A program made the translations under genes and the position numbers. The notes beneath the pieces are model-generated. The model saw only the letters and a program-made list of their open reading frames with translations. It had not been told where the DNA came from and made no database searches. Positions 36,209 to 45,108 of a stretch of DNA of 64,000 bases are shown piece after piece (within the stretch, counting starts at the first letter, position 1; every line of letters starts with the position of its first letter). This DNA is from Litoribacter ruber. GTDB taxonomy: Bacteria > Bacteroidota > Bacteroidia > Cytophagales > Cyclobacteriaceae. Location of the stretch: assembly GCF_018500185.1 (NCBI RefSeq), contig NZ_JAHBGI010000010.1, positions 1 to 64,000 of the forward strand, written 5' to 3'.

Positions 36209-37576
36209 TTATTCGGCGGTATAGCCAGGGTTCTGTTCCAAATTTGGATTAACCTCTATTTCCTGCAAAGGAATGGGCCAGATAACCCGGAACTGTTCGT
36301 TGTCAGGAAACAAGGTGCCGATGTTGCCAAATCTTCTCATGTCCGAATAGCGGTGACCTTCAAAGGCAAGCTCAAACCTTCTCTGGCGCTGAATCTCCGT
36401 CAGTGCGGCTGCGGGTGAGGCCAGGCCGGTGAGGGAAACTAGGCCTGCACGGTTTCTGATCGTGTTGATATCGGTGATCACCTGTGCAGTGACAGAACCT
36501 TGTCTGACAATTGCCTCGGCTCTGATAAGGTACATTTCAGCCAGTCTGATAAGGGGAACATTGTCGTCATTGGTCGCAGAACGGTAATATTTGAAAACTC
36601 TGCGAAATACTCTATCCGCAATAAATTCTAAAGTAATGGATGCCTCAAACCTGGTGTCGCCCTCTGCAGCTGAAGCCGCGAATTGGTTGAAGAAGTCTTC
36701 TCTAATATAAAACTTCTGTCCACCGGTATCAGGATCGGATGAGATAGCCAATGCACTTTGGTCCCCATCCACGTTGGTAAAGCTAAGGTTGAAAATCATC
36801 TCCGCATTGCCAGGTATTGTCCAGATGTCCCGGTAATTTGGCAATAAGCTATAACCCAAGCCTATGGCTTCGGTAGCTTTCTGAGCAGCTTGCCCTGGGT
36901 TTCCCGCTTGCAAATGAACCCTTGCCAGCATGGCTGTGGCAGCGGCAGGTCTGGCACGGAAAGGCGCATCAGGAGTCTCTCCAAGGTTCTGTTCGGCAAA
37001 CTGCAGTTCTGCAATGATAAAGGCATACAGGTCTTCGGTAGAAGCTCGTGGTAACGTGTTGATCTCGTCAACCGTAGTGACAAAATCGGTTACCAATGGC
37101 ACTCCATTGAATACCCTCAACAAATCGTAATACACATAAGCCCGGATGAACCTCGCCTCAGCTTCATAGGCCAATAGCTGCTCTTCTGTGGCATCGTCTA
37201 GATTTGATAGGGAAAAAAGGATGAAATTGGCATCCCGGATCACCCTGTACATGGTTTGCCAGGTACTTCTGATTTGAAGGTTGGAAGGATTGATTCTTCG
37301 GAAACTTACCTCTTGATCAGTGGTGAAAGTGCCCGCATGCTGCAAGTTATCGGTATAGGTGTCCTGATAATAAAGGTACCTCAATCCATAATAATTCTCA
37401 CTCTGCATACCGTCATACATTCCCAAAATAGCTCTTTCGGCACTTCTGGCATTTGTAATCGCTTCATCGGTTGGGATTTGGTTTACAGGTTCCTGGTCCA
37501 AGGTGTCACAGGCGCCCATCCCAAAAAGAAAGCTGACGGCCAATAAATAGGTATATATTAAATTATTCTTTTTCAT
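36209..37576 (-). CDS. SusD/RagB family nutrient-binding lipoprotein
   Basis: Surface lipoprotein of 455 residues with lipobox Cys23 (FLFGMGACDT). It forms the lid of a SusCD pair that captures a glycan, peptide or other oligomer at the cell surface. SusD features: TDEAITNARSAERAILGMYDGMQ, a tetratricopeptide-like helical core (EAEARFIRAYVYYDLLRVFNGVPLV), and the C-terminal QRRFELAFEGHRYSDMRRFG with WPIPLQEIEVNPNLEQNPGY. It is 4 bp after the SusC gene. No enzyme or regulator is next to it, so the ligand is unknown. Confidence 0.95.
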   Translation of the reverse strand: MKKNNLIYTYLLAVSFLFGMGACDTLDQEPVNQIPTDEAITNARSAERAILGMYDGMQSENYYGLRYLYYQDTYTDNLQHAGTFTTDQEVSFRRINPSNLQIRSTWQTMYRVIRDANFILFSLSNLDDATEEQLLAYEAEARFIRAYVYYDLLRVFNGVPLVTDFVTTVDEINTLPRASTEDLYAFIIAELQFAEQNLGETPDAPFRARPAAATAMLARVHLQAGNPGQAAQKATEAIGLGYSLLPNYRDIWTIPGNAEMIFNLSFTNVDGDQSALAISSDPDTGGQKFYIREDFFNQFAASAAEGDTRFEASITLEFIADRVFRRVFKYYRSATNDDNVPLIRLAEMYLIRAEAIVRQGSVTAQVITDINTIRNRAGLVSLTGLASPAAALTEIQRQRRFELAFEGHRYSDMRRFGNIGTLFPDNEQFRVIWPIPLQEIEVNPNLEQNPGYTAE

Positions 37577-37580
37577 ATGC

Positions 37581-40500
37581 TTAGAATCCTACGTTTAAGC
37601 CCAAAGTAAATGTTCTTGGCTGTGGGAAAGTGTAAAAATCCACCCCAAGCGTAATGTTGTCCGTTCCGGCAAAGTTGACTTCAGGGTCAAATCCGGAATA
37701 GCTGGTAAAGGTCAGTAGATTTTGTGCCTGGAAATAAACACGGGCGCTACTCACTCTTATTCTATCCACAACAGTTGAAGGAAGTCTGTAACCTACGATA
37801 AGGTTTTTGACTCTCAAGTATGAGCCATCTTCGATAAAGCGGGTGGAGTTTGACTGGTTGTTTCTATTGGCAGACACGTCGATAGTGGCTCTTGGTACCA
37901 AGCCATCCCCTGGATCTTCCTCAGATCTCCATCGGTTGTTGACCGTTGCCCTGTTGTTGTCGTCAAAGAAGTTGGCAAACATACCTTCTTGGAAACTCCC
38001 GGCAGCATTCCAGATTTCATTGCCTACAGAAAACTGCATGAACACTTGTGCGTCCCAGTTTTTATAGGTGAAAGTATTGGTGAAACCACCGAAAAATAGC
38101 GGTTGGGAATTGCCCAACACGGTGAAGTCATCGTCAGTGATGATGCCATCTCCATTGATGTCGCGGTAGTTCATATCACCGGCTTGTATGCCAAATGCTC
38201 TTCTTTCCTCTGGCACTTCTTCGTTGGTGGCAAATACGCCATCAGCAATTAGACCGTAGAATGTTCCTATTGGATGTCCTTCTCTCAATACAAGGGAATT
38301 GCCTCCAAATCCATAGAATACATCTTCTCCTTGATACAGCTCAAGAATCTTGTTTCTGTTAAAGCTGAGATTCAAATCAGACCTCCAAGTAATTCCGCCT
38401 GGTCTGTCCATATTGACTGTGGAAATGGTGAATTCAAAACCTCTGTTTTCAACTGAGCCAATGTTTGACTGGTAGGTTCCAAAACCACTTTGGGTTGGGA
38501 TTGGTCTGGAGAAAAGAAGGTCTCTGGTCAATTTGTAGTAATAATCCGCAATTAAGGTTAGCCTTCCGTTGAAGAAGCTTGCGTCAATTCCGATATCGGT
38601 CTGGGCAGTGTTTTCCCACTTCAAATCCGGATTGCCCAATTGTACAGGGAAGATGGATGGCGTGCCCAGGTAATTTCCTGCGCCCACAAGCCCTCTCCAG
38701 GCAAAGTTTCCGATTTCTTGGTTACCGGTGTACCCAAAGCTGGCTCTTAGTTTAAGATCTGATAACTGCTCGATTTCCGGGAAAAAGTCCTCGTCCATTA
38801 ATCTCCAGCCTGCAGAAACGGAAGGGAAATAACCCCATCTGTTGTTTGGTCCAAATCTGGAAGAAGCATCAGCCCTGAAACTTGCACTGAACAAATACTT
38901 GTCGTCCAAGCTATAGTTAGCCCTTCCAAAATAGGATTCTAGACCCCAAGCCACAAAGTTGTTGTCTCCTTCATTTACCAAACCTGCAGCCCCTACGTAG
39001 CGGAAACGGTCATCGGGAAACTGGATGCCTCTCACAAATGAAGTTGTGATCAGGTTTTCCTCTCTATTGTGACCTGCCACAAAGTTCAGCGCATGTCTGT
39101 CAGCAAAAGTTGTTCGGTAATCCACAAAAGCCTCGGCTACCCATTTGATGGGGTTGTTGGTACTGAAAGAACCTGAGCCGCCTTCTGCTGCAGAGGCACT
39201 GCCAGGATAGCTGTCCGGGGTGTAGCGTCTCTCCTGGAAGTTCAAGATGTCAGTACCCACTCTTACGTTTACATTGAGGTCAGGAATGACTTCATAGGTT
39301 GCCAAAGCATTGGTGAAAATACGGATGGACTGGTTGATGTTGTCATTTTCCATACCCTCCGCTACAGGGTTACTGTAGAAAAACTGGGGACGGGTGTAAT
39401 TGCCAGCCTCATCATATACCGGCCAAAGCGGTGATGCAGCCAAGGAATTGGCAAAAGGGCCATTCAGCGTGTTGTCAGAAACAATCCTGTTTTGTACCGA
39501 GCGGCTTATACCACTGTTGAGGCTGATGGTCATCCTATCGTTCAGGTCGTGATCCAAGTTGAACCTGGTAGACATCCTGTTAAAACGGCTATTGATAACT
39601 GTACCTTGCTGGTCAAAAAAGCTTCCTGAGATATAATACCTCGTTCTTTCATTTCCACCTCTAAGGGTAAGTTCATAATTCTGAATTGGGGCTGTGCGGG
39701 TCACTTCTCTCACCCAGTCGGTATTCACATCTTCGCCAAAAGGAAGTCCACCATAGTACCAATCAAGTAGATCCTGGTCGCCCACTTCATCTCTGGGAAT
39801 GCCAAAATCGCCAGCCACAAAGCCGCCGATTGCATCGTTCATCAGATCCAGATACCCTCTGCGGTCAAGGAAATCAGGCTGCCTCCATACTTGCTGGATG
39901 CCTCCAAACATGTTAAGGTTGACCTGCGTTTTCTGGTCCGCACCTCTTTTGGTGGTGATTAAAACTACGCCATTTGCCGCCCTGGAGCCATAAATGGCTG
40001 CCGCTGCTGCATCCTTCAAAACCTCCATCGATTCAATATCCGATGGGTTGAGGTCGGCAAGGGAGTTAGAGCTTTGCCCGCCAAACCCAAGTTGGGAAGG
40101 ATCCCCGGTGGTCATAGGCACACCGTCAATTACATATAAAGGCTGATTGGATGCCGAGATGGAAGAAGAACCCCTTACCCTCACGGAAATACCCGCACCG
40201 GGAGTACCTGAGTTTTGGGTGATCTGAACACCGGCCACACGGCCCTGTAGGGCTTGGTCAATCCCCAATGCCGGTACGTCTCTGATCACTTCGGCATTTA
40301 CTGATCCTACAGAGCCGGTGAGCTCTCTTCTTTCGATGGTACCATAACCTACCACCACGACTTCACCCAGTGTTTTGGCGTCGGTCATTAAGGTCAGGTT
40401 GATCGTACTTTGATTTCCCACTTGTATTTCTTGGGTCAAAAAACCCACAAATGAAAACACTAAAACATCCTCACTACTGGCCTGGAGTGAATAGACCCCG

Positions 40501-40673
40501 TCCAGATCAGTGATGGCACCTCTCGAAGTGCCCTTTATCCGCACATTTACTCCGGGGAGAGGAAGGTTGTCCTCGTCGGAGACCACAGTGCCGGATACGG
40601 TCTGCGCTTGCGCAAAGGTTTCCGCTGTCATCAGCAGGATAAGGACCAATACGCCTAGTAAACTTTTTCTCAT
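37581..40673 (-). CDS. SusC/RagA family TonB-linked outer-membrane receptor
   Basis: TonB-dependent transporter of 1030 residues. Order: signal peptide, carboxypeptidase-like regulatory domain (VSGTVVSDEDNLPLPGVNV, about 25-110), plug with the SusC signature (LYVIDGVPM, LNPSDIESMEVLKDAAAAAI, YGSRAANGVVLITTKRG), then a 22-strand barrel ending in FTLGLNVGF. With SusD it imports a bound oligomer using TonB energy. No extra N-terminal STN domain is present, so it probably does not signal through an anti-sigma factor. Confidence 0.96.
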   Translation of the reverse strand: MRKSLLGVLVLILLMTAETFAQAQTVSGTVVSDEDNLPLPGVNVRIKGTSRGAITDLDGVYSLQASSEDVLVFSFVGFLTQEIQVGNQSTINLTLMTDAKTLGEVVVVGYGTIERRELTGSVGSVNAEVIRDVPALGIDQALQGRVAGVQITQNSGTPGAGISVRVRGSSSISASNQPLYVIDGVPMTTGDPSQLGFGGQSSNSLADLNPSDIESMEVLKDAAAAAIYGSRAANGVVLITTKRGADQKTQVNLNMFGGIQQVWRQPDFLDRRGYLDLMNDAIGGFVAGDFGIPRDEVGDQDLLDWYYGGLPFGEDVNTDWVREVTRTAPIQNYELTLRGGNERTRYYISGSFFDQQGTVINSRFNRMSTRFNLDHDLNDRMTISLNSGISRSVQNRIVSDNTLNGPFANSLAASPLWPVYDEAGNYTRPQFFYSNPVAEGMENDNINQSIRIFTNALATYEVIPDLNVNVRVGTDILNFQERRYTPDSYPGSASAAEGGSGSFSTNNPIKWVAEAFVDYRTTFADRHALNFVAGHNREENLITTSFVRGIQFPDDRFRYVGAAGLVNEGDNNFVAWGLESYFGRANYSLDDKYLFSASFRADASSRFGPNNRWGYFPSVSAGWRLMDEDFFPEIEQLSDLKLRASFGYTGNQEIGNFAWRGLVGAGNYLGTPSIFPVQLGNPDLKWENTAQTDIGIDASFFNGRLTLIADYYYKLTRDLLFSRPIPTQSGFGTYQSNIGSVENRGFEFTISTVNMDRPGGITWRSDLNLSFNRNKILELYQGEDVFYGFGGNSLVLREGHPIGTFYGLIADGVFATNEEVPEERRAFGIQAGDMNYRDINGDGIITDDDFTVLGNSQPLFFGGFTNTFTYKNWDAQVFMQFSVGNEIWNAAGSFQEGMFANFFDDNNRATVNNRWRSEEDPGDGLVPRATIDVSANRNNQSNSTRFIEDGSYLRVKNLIVGYRLPSTVVDRIRVSSARVYFQAQNLLTFTSYSGFDPEVNFAGTDNITLGVDFYTFPQPRTFTLGLNVGF

Positions 40674-40731
40674 AAACAGTGAATTGTGGTTTCAATTAGA
40701 ATAAGCAATAAAATTAAATGTTAATAAATGT

Positions 40732-40739
40732 CAAAATTA
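40732..40739 (-). promoter_or_regulatory. possible -7 box for the SusC/SusD operon
   Basis: TAATTTTG on the minus strand matches TAnnTTTG and lies about 60 bp upstream of the SusC start in an AT-rich leader. A -33 TTG is not obvious. Confidence 0.35.
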
Positions 40740-40857
40740 GACAAAAACTATTTTAAAGTTAAAAATTTTGATGATTTTATAGGCTAGAATTATTTTGGAT
40801 GGAAAAATTTTGTTGCCAATAGATTAAAAATTAAGTGGTTAGGTTGGCAATAGGCAT

Positions 40858-40884
40858 AAAAAAAAGCAGCCTAGTTAGGCTGCT
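40858..40884 (-). terminator. intrinsic terminator after the A-type Fe-S carrier gene
   Basis: On the minus strand: arms agcagcct and aggctgct around a four-base loop, followed by seven T residues. It begins about 27 bp after the stop of the 40911-41237 gene. Confidence 0.88.
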
Positions 40885-40910
40885 TAAATATTTGGATCTG
40901 ATATTTGCTC

Positions 40911-41237
40911 TTAGATGGAAAAGCTTTCCCCACAGCCGCATGTTCTGGAAGCATTAGGATTTACAAATTGAAACCCTTTGCCATTGAGGCCGTCGGTAAA
41001 TTCGAGCGTGGTGCCGGCTAGGTAAAGCAGGCTCTTCTTGTCCACGATGATCTTGACGCCTTTATCTTCAAAAACCTGGTCGGAATCCGCAAGTTTGCCG
41101 TCAAAACCCAGGTCATACATCAAGCCGGAACAGCCACCGCCTTTGACAGAAACCCTGATGTTTTCATTCTCAGAGCGGCCTTCCTCTCTTTTTAATTCAA
41201 GAATCCTTTCTTTAGCTTTGTCAGATACTATGATCAT
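40911..41237 (-). CDS. A-type iron-sulfur carrier (IscA/ErpA/HesB family)
   Basis: Fe-S assembly carrier of 108 residues. The three conserved cysteines are present: GGGCSGLMYDL near residue 36 and the C-terminal CGCGESF pair. It accepts Fe-S clusters from the scaffold and passes them to apoproteins, or carries iron. Length and motif spacing are normal. It is transcribed alone, with its own terminator, and has a divergent partner gene (methylmalonyl-CoA epimerase) starting 93 bp away. Confidence 0.94.
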   Translation of the reverse strand: MIIVSDKAKERILELKREEGRSENENIRVSVKGGGCSGLMYDLGFDGKLADSDQVFEDKGVKIIVDKKSLLYLAGTTLEFTDGLNGKGFQFVNPNASRTCGCGESFSI

Positions 41238-41330
41238 ATTTCGGTTTGGTTTGAGCTGAATTTGGTTTGAGTAACGGTAAAACGTGATTACCTTACAAAT
41301 GATTCATCTACAAATATACAAATTATTTAC

Positions 41331-41732
41331 ATGAGAAAAATCGAGCATCTCGGCATAGCGGTCAAGGACCTGAAAAAGTCCAATGAACTTTTCCGTAAAC
41401 TATTGGGCAAGGAGCATTATAAGGAGGAAAAAGTGGAGGGTGAAGGCGTGTCCACTTCTTTTTTTATGGTTGGGGAAACAAAGGTAGAATTGCTTGAGGC
41501 CACCCGCGAGGACAGCCCCATTGCGAAATTTATAGAAAAGAAGTCTGAAGGCATACACCACATAGCCTTTGATGTGGAGGACATCCATACCGAAGTGGAG
41601 CGGTTGAAATCCGAAGGTTTTGAGATACTCAATGAAACCCCAAAACAGGGTGCAGACAACAAATTAGTTGTATTTTTGCATCCTAGGAGCACTAATGGGG
41701 TCTTGGTGGAGTTGTGTCAGGAGAAAAAGTAA
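41331..41732 (+). CDS. mce: methylmalonyl-CoA epimerase
   Basis: VOC-superfamily enzyme of 133 residues that interconverts (S)- and (R)-methylmalonyl-CoA in propionyl-CoA metabolism. Two beta-alpha-beta-beta-beta modules are seen. Metal ligands are expected at His6 (KIEHLGIAV), at the glutamate in KVELLE, at His in GIHHIAFDVED and at the glutamate in VLVELCQ. The length fits the family. The gene is divergent from the Fe-S carrier. About 170 bp with inverted repeats separate it from thiL. Confidence 0.93.
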   Translation: MRKIEHLGIAVKDLKKSNELFRKLLGKEHYKEEKVEGEGVSTSFFMVGETKVELLEATREDSPIAKFIEKKSEGIHHIAFDVEDIHTEVERLKSEGFEILNETPKQGADNKLVVFLHPRSTNGVLVELCQEKK

Positions 41733-41768
41733 CTAAATAAAAAATTAACACAGAGCTGATAGAAAAAC

Positions 41769-41850
41769 TAACCGCAAAGAATTTAAGATTCGCAAAGAGG
41801 TAAAAATTTTTATTTTAAAACTTTGCGATCCTCCGCGTCCTTTGCGGTTA
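41769..41850. repeat. nested inverted repeat with CGCAAAG/CTTTGCG arms
   Basis: Outer arms taaccgcaaag (41769-41779) and ctttgcggtta (41840-41850) pair over 11 bp. Inner arms cgcaaag (41791-41797) and ctttgcg (41821-41827) pair too. The downstream text to about 41893 repeats the same vocabulary (cctctgtggttaaat). It resembles the widely dispersed intergenic hairpins of many Bacteroidota genomes. Confidence 0.7.
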
Positions 41851-41902
41851 AATCTTACATTCCTTTGGGACCTCTGATCCTCTGTGGTTAAATTTAAAAT
41901 AT

Positions 41903-42934
41903 ATGTCAGAAAAAAGAACAGAGATAGGTGAAATCGGCGAGTTTGGGCTCATTGACCGGTTGAATGAAAAAATTGTAATCAAGCATGAAACTACCTTAAA
42001 GGGCGTAGGGGACGATGCGGCAGTGATTGCATGTGGAGAGGGCAAAGTCAAGGTAGTAACCACGGATTTATTGATGGAGGGGGTTCATTTTGACCTTTCC
42101 TATGCTCCATTGACCCACTTGGGTTTCAAGGCCGTTGCAGTTAACGTATCTGATGTAGCGGCTATGAATGCGATCCCCAAGCATATCACGGTCAGTATCG
42201 GGATTTCAAATCGGTTTTCAGTGGAAGCGGTTGAGGCTTTATACGCCGGGATCAATGCCGCTGCAGAGCACTACGATGTAGACGTGGTAGGTGGCGATAC
42301 CACAACCTCAAGGGCCGGATTGGCGATTTCGATTACGGCTATTGGGGAGGCGATGGAAGACCAAGTAGTCTACCGTTCCGGTGCCAAAGAAAACGATATT
42401 ATATGTGTAACGGGCGACTTGGGTGGCGCCGTAGTAGGACTTCAAGTTTTGGAAAGGGAAAAGCAAGTCTTCATGGCCAATCCAAACATGAAGCCGGATT
42501 TGGAAAAGTACACCTTGGTGACTGCCCGACAGTTGAAGCCAGACGCCCGTATGGACATTATCCATGAACTCAGGGATTTGGAAGTGGTGCCTACCAGCAT
42601 GATGGATATTTCTGACGGCTTGGCCTCGGAGCTTTTCCATATTTGCAAGGCTTCCAAAGTTGGCGTGACTATCTATGAAGATAAGTTGCCGATCGACCAG
42701 CAGACCTACAGTACGGCTGTGGAACTGAATCTCGATCCGATCACCTGCGTGCTGAATGGGGGAGAGGATTATGAACTGCTTTTTACCATCAAGCAGGAGG
42801 ATTTCCAAAAACTTGAAAAACACCCCGATATCCACTTCATCGGCCATGTGACCAAAGAGGAGGAAGGGAAATTCCTAGTCACCAAAAGCCAAACCGCCGT
42901 AGCCCTCAAGGCACAAGGATGGAAGCATTTTTAA
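41903..42934 (+). CDS. thiL: thiamine-phosphate kinase
   Basis: Catalyses ATP-dependent phosphorylation of thiamine monophosphate to thiamine diphosphate. The 343-residue protein has the ThiL/PurM-like layout: GEFGLIDRLNEK, GVGDDAAVI (Mg/ATP acidic residues), TTDLLMEGVHFDLSYAPL, HLGFKAVAVNVSDVAAMNA, VVGGDTT, VCVTGDLGGA-type motif (ICVTGDLGGAVVG), MDISDGLASELFHIC and LNGGEDYELLFT. All key blocks are intact. No other thiamine genes are adjacent. Confidence 0.96.
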   Translation: MSEKRTEIGEIGEFGLIDRLNEKIVIKHETTLKGVGDDAAVIACGEGKVKVVTTDLLMEGVHFDLSYAPLTHLGFKAVAVNVSDVAAMNAIPKHITVSIGISNRFSVEAVEALYAGINAAAEHYDVDVVGGDTTTSRAGLAISITAIGEAMEDQVVYRSGAKENDIICVTGDLGGAVVGLQVLEREKQVFMANPNMKPDLEKYTLVTARQLKPDARMDIIHELRDLEVVPTSMMDISDGLASELFHICKASKVGVTIYEDKLPIDQQTYSTAVELNLDPITCVLNGGEDYELLFTIKQEDFQKLEKHPDIHFIGHVTKEEEGKFLVTKSQTAVALKAQGWKHF

Positions 42935-42955
42935 AATTTAAAAAAAATTTAAATT

Positions 42956-43175
42956 GGTCACGAAGGACACAAAATAAAAGAAGTAACACTAAGGCCTCTT
43001 CCGGAAAAAGAAATTAAAATAAGCTTTTTTTCCTTGAAAATTTCTCCGTGAAGAGGCCTCTGTGAAACTCCTTTTTAAACACTGTGCAACCCTGCCTGCG
43101 CAGGCAGGTCCGTGTCCCTTTTAATTCAATGAAGTCTTTGTGATACTTCTTTTTAACTTCATGTACTTTGTGACC
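42956..43175. repeat. nested palindromes between thiL and a hypothetical gene
   Basis: Outer arms ggtcac (42956-42961) and gtgacc (43170-43175) enclose arms aggcctctt (42992-43000) and aagaggcct (43051-43059), and an 18-bp perfect palindrome cctgcctgcgcaggcagg at 43091-43108. The 273-bp gap has no gene. It looks like a member of the same dispersed hairpin vocabulary as 41769-41850. Confidence 0.65.
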
Positions 43176-43208
43176 ATTTTAATACTTTCAATACCTATGC
43201 ACTCCCCC

Positions 43209-43586
43209 TTATTCTTCCGGGTAGGGGATATACACAAAGCTGGTGAATTCCTGGTCTACTACGAAAAGGCAGCAGAATTCATCTGGATCCTTGTAGCTCT
43301 GATAAAATTCCTGTAGGTTATCTTCTGGAATTAGCTTTCTCTGGATGAATTCGTCCAAGTAAGTGATGTAATAATTCCAGTCCAGCTTCTTTTCCTCCCT
43401 ACCCAAAAAAAGCTGGCCTATGGGCTGCTCGGTTTTGGAAATTGGGAAAATCGGGTACTCGGAGAATTTTCGAGACCTCACCTGATAGGAGGCTTCCTTC
43501 AAGGTGTCGGATATTTTGACAAAATCCTTGGTGATGGTACCTAGGTATTTGCCATTTAATTCTGGATCGTTGCTGTCAGGTATCAT
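43209..43586 (-). CDS. conserved hypothetical protein
   Basis: Protein of 125 residues, acidic and aromatic-rich (NYYITYLDEFIQRK, EFYQSYKDPDEFCCLFVVDQEFTSFVYIPYPEE). No signal peptide, membrane helix or known motif is seen. The start overlaps the stop of the rRNA methyltransferase gene by 4 bp, which suggests co-translation. I do not recognise the family. The intact frame and overlap support it as real. Confidence 0.6.
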   Translation of the reverse strand: MIPDSNDPELNGKYLGTITKDFVKISDTLKEASYQVRSRKFSEYPIFPISKTEQPIGQLFLGREEKKLDWNYYITYLDEFIQRKLIPEDNLQEFYQSYKDPDEFCCLFVVDQEFTSFVYIPYPEE

Positions 43587-44989
43587 GATTTTTTGGTTAA
43601 TAGTACTACGTTTTCCACATGATAAGTGTGAGGGAACATGTCTACAGGCTGGACGATATCCACCTGATATTTTTCAGCCAGCAATGCCACATCCCTTGCC
43701 TGCGTAGCCGGGTTACAGCTTACATAAACAATCTTTGGAGCATCCAATTTCAGCAACATATTCACCACATCCTCGTGCATTCCAGCTCTTGGTGGATCGG
43801 TGATGATCACATCGGGAGCGGCATGCTTGGCCATAAAGTCTTCATTCAACATGTCTTTCATGTCCCCTGCGTAAAACAGGGTGTTGTCCAAACCGTTGAT
43901 TTTTGAATTTATTCTGGCATCCACGATTGCTTCTTCCACATACTCGATTCCAACAACCTGCTTGGCCTTTTTGGCAACGAAATTGGCAATAGTGCCGGTT
44001 CCGGTATAAAGATCGTACACCACTTCATCGCCCTGGAGGTCCGCAAATTCCCTTGCTACTTGATAAAGCCTATACGCTTGGTCGGAGTTGGTTTGGTAAA
44101 ATGATTTCGGGTTGATCCGGAATTTCAGCCCCTCCATTTCTTCCTCTATATAATCTTTTCCATAATAGGTGATCACTTCCTGATCATGGATGGTCTCATT
44201 TTTCTTCAGGTTGACAATGTAAAGAAGGGCTGTGGTCTCAGGGAATTTCGTTTTGAGGAAGTCCATTACTTTCTCAATCGCTTCCTTGTCGTCTTCCCCA
44301 AACTGTACTATCACCATGGATTCCCCTGTGGAGGTAGTCCTGATGATGAGGTTTCTCAACACACCCACCTGCTTGATCATATCAAAGAAGGTGATGCCAT
44401 TGGAAAGGGCAAACTCACGCAGACTGTTCCTGACATCATTGGAAATATTTCCCTGAAGGTAGCAGTGCTCAATATCTACGATTTTGTCGAATCTTTTTGG
44501 GATGTGAAAACCCAAAGCGTTTCTTTCAAAATCCTTTCCTGAATCAATCTCTTCTCTGGTCAACCATCGGTTGTTGGAAAAGGTGAAATCCAATTTGTTT
44601 CGGTAATACTGGGTATCGGCAGAGCCGATGATGGGCATCACCTCAGGAATGGCCACCTTGGCAATACGCTGAAACTGGTCGATGACCTGCTGTCTTTTGT
44701 AAGAAAGTTGAAGTTTGTAATCTATATGCTGCCATTTGCAACCTCCGCATACGCCGAAGTGCTGGCAAAAGGGATCCACCCTGTCTTTACTGTATTCATG
44801 AATTTTAATGGCCTCGCCTTCCATGAAGCTGCTTTTTCCCCTAGTCACACGCACGTCTACCACATCACCGGGAGCTACATTTTGTACGAAAACCACTTTC
44901 CCCTCGTAGTGGGCCACACTTTTCCCCTCAGAGGCAATTCTTTCAATGGTAAGGTTCTCGAGAACCTTGTTTTTCATTTTTCTCGACAT
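43583..44989 (-). CDS. rlmD: 23S rRNA (uracil-5-)-methyltransferase, RlmD/TrmA family
   Basis: SAM-dependent RNA m5U methyltransferase. I start at the ATG at 44989 (MSRKMKNKVLENLTIERIA); an upstream TTG and an ATG at 44977 are alternatives. The N-terminal TRAM domain is followed by an Fe-S type cysteine set (CQHFGVCGGCKW and a later Cys), then the methylase core: VVYDLYTGTGTIANFVA, DVIITDPPRAGMHEDVV, and the catalytic cysteine in IVYVSCNPATQARD. Length fits RlmD/RumA. The exact target (U1939, U747 or tRNA) is not certain from sequence. Confidence 0.9.
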   Translation of the reverse strand: MSRKMKNKVLENLTIERIASEGKSVAHYEGKVVFVQNVAPGDVVDVRVTRGKSSFMEGEAIKIHEYSKDRVDPFCQHFGVCGGCKWQHIDYKLQLSYKRQQVIDQFQRIAKVAIPEVMPIIGSADTQYYRNKLDFTFSNNRWLTREEIDSGKDFERNALGFHIPKRFDKIVDIEHCYLQGNISNDVRNSLREFALSNGITFFDMIKQVGVLRNLIIRTTSTGESMVIVQFGEDDKEAIEKVMDFLKTKFPETTALLYIVNLKKNETIHDQEVITYYGKDYIEEEMEGLKFRINPKSFYQTNSDQAYRLYQVAREFADLQGDEVVYDLYTGTGTIANFVAKKAKQVVGIEYVEEAIVDARINSKINGLDNTLFYAGDMKDMLNEDFMAKHAAPDVIITDPPRAGMHEDVVNMLLKLDAPKIVYVSCNPATQARDVALLAEKYQVDIVQPVDMFPHTYHVENVVLLTKKS

Positions 44990-45108
44990 AGGGTGCAAAA
45001 TTAAGCAAAATAATAAGAAGGAGGAAGGTAGGCGGAGGTAATCCTCAAGGGGCTTTCACTTGAATTAGGCTAAATTTTATATCTTTAAGGTCAAACCGTA
45101 CAGCAAAC

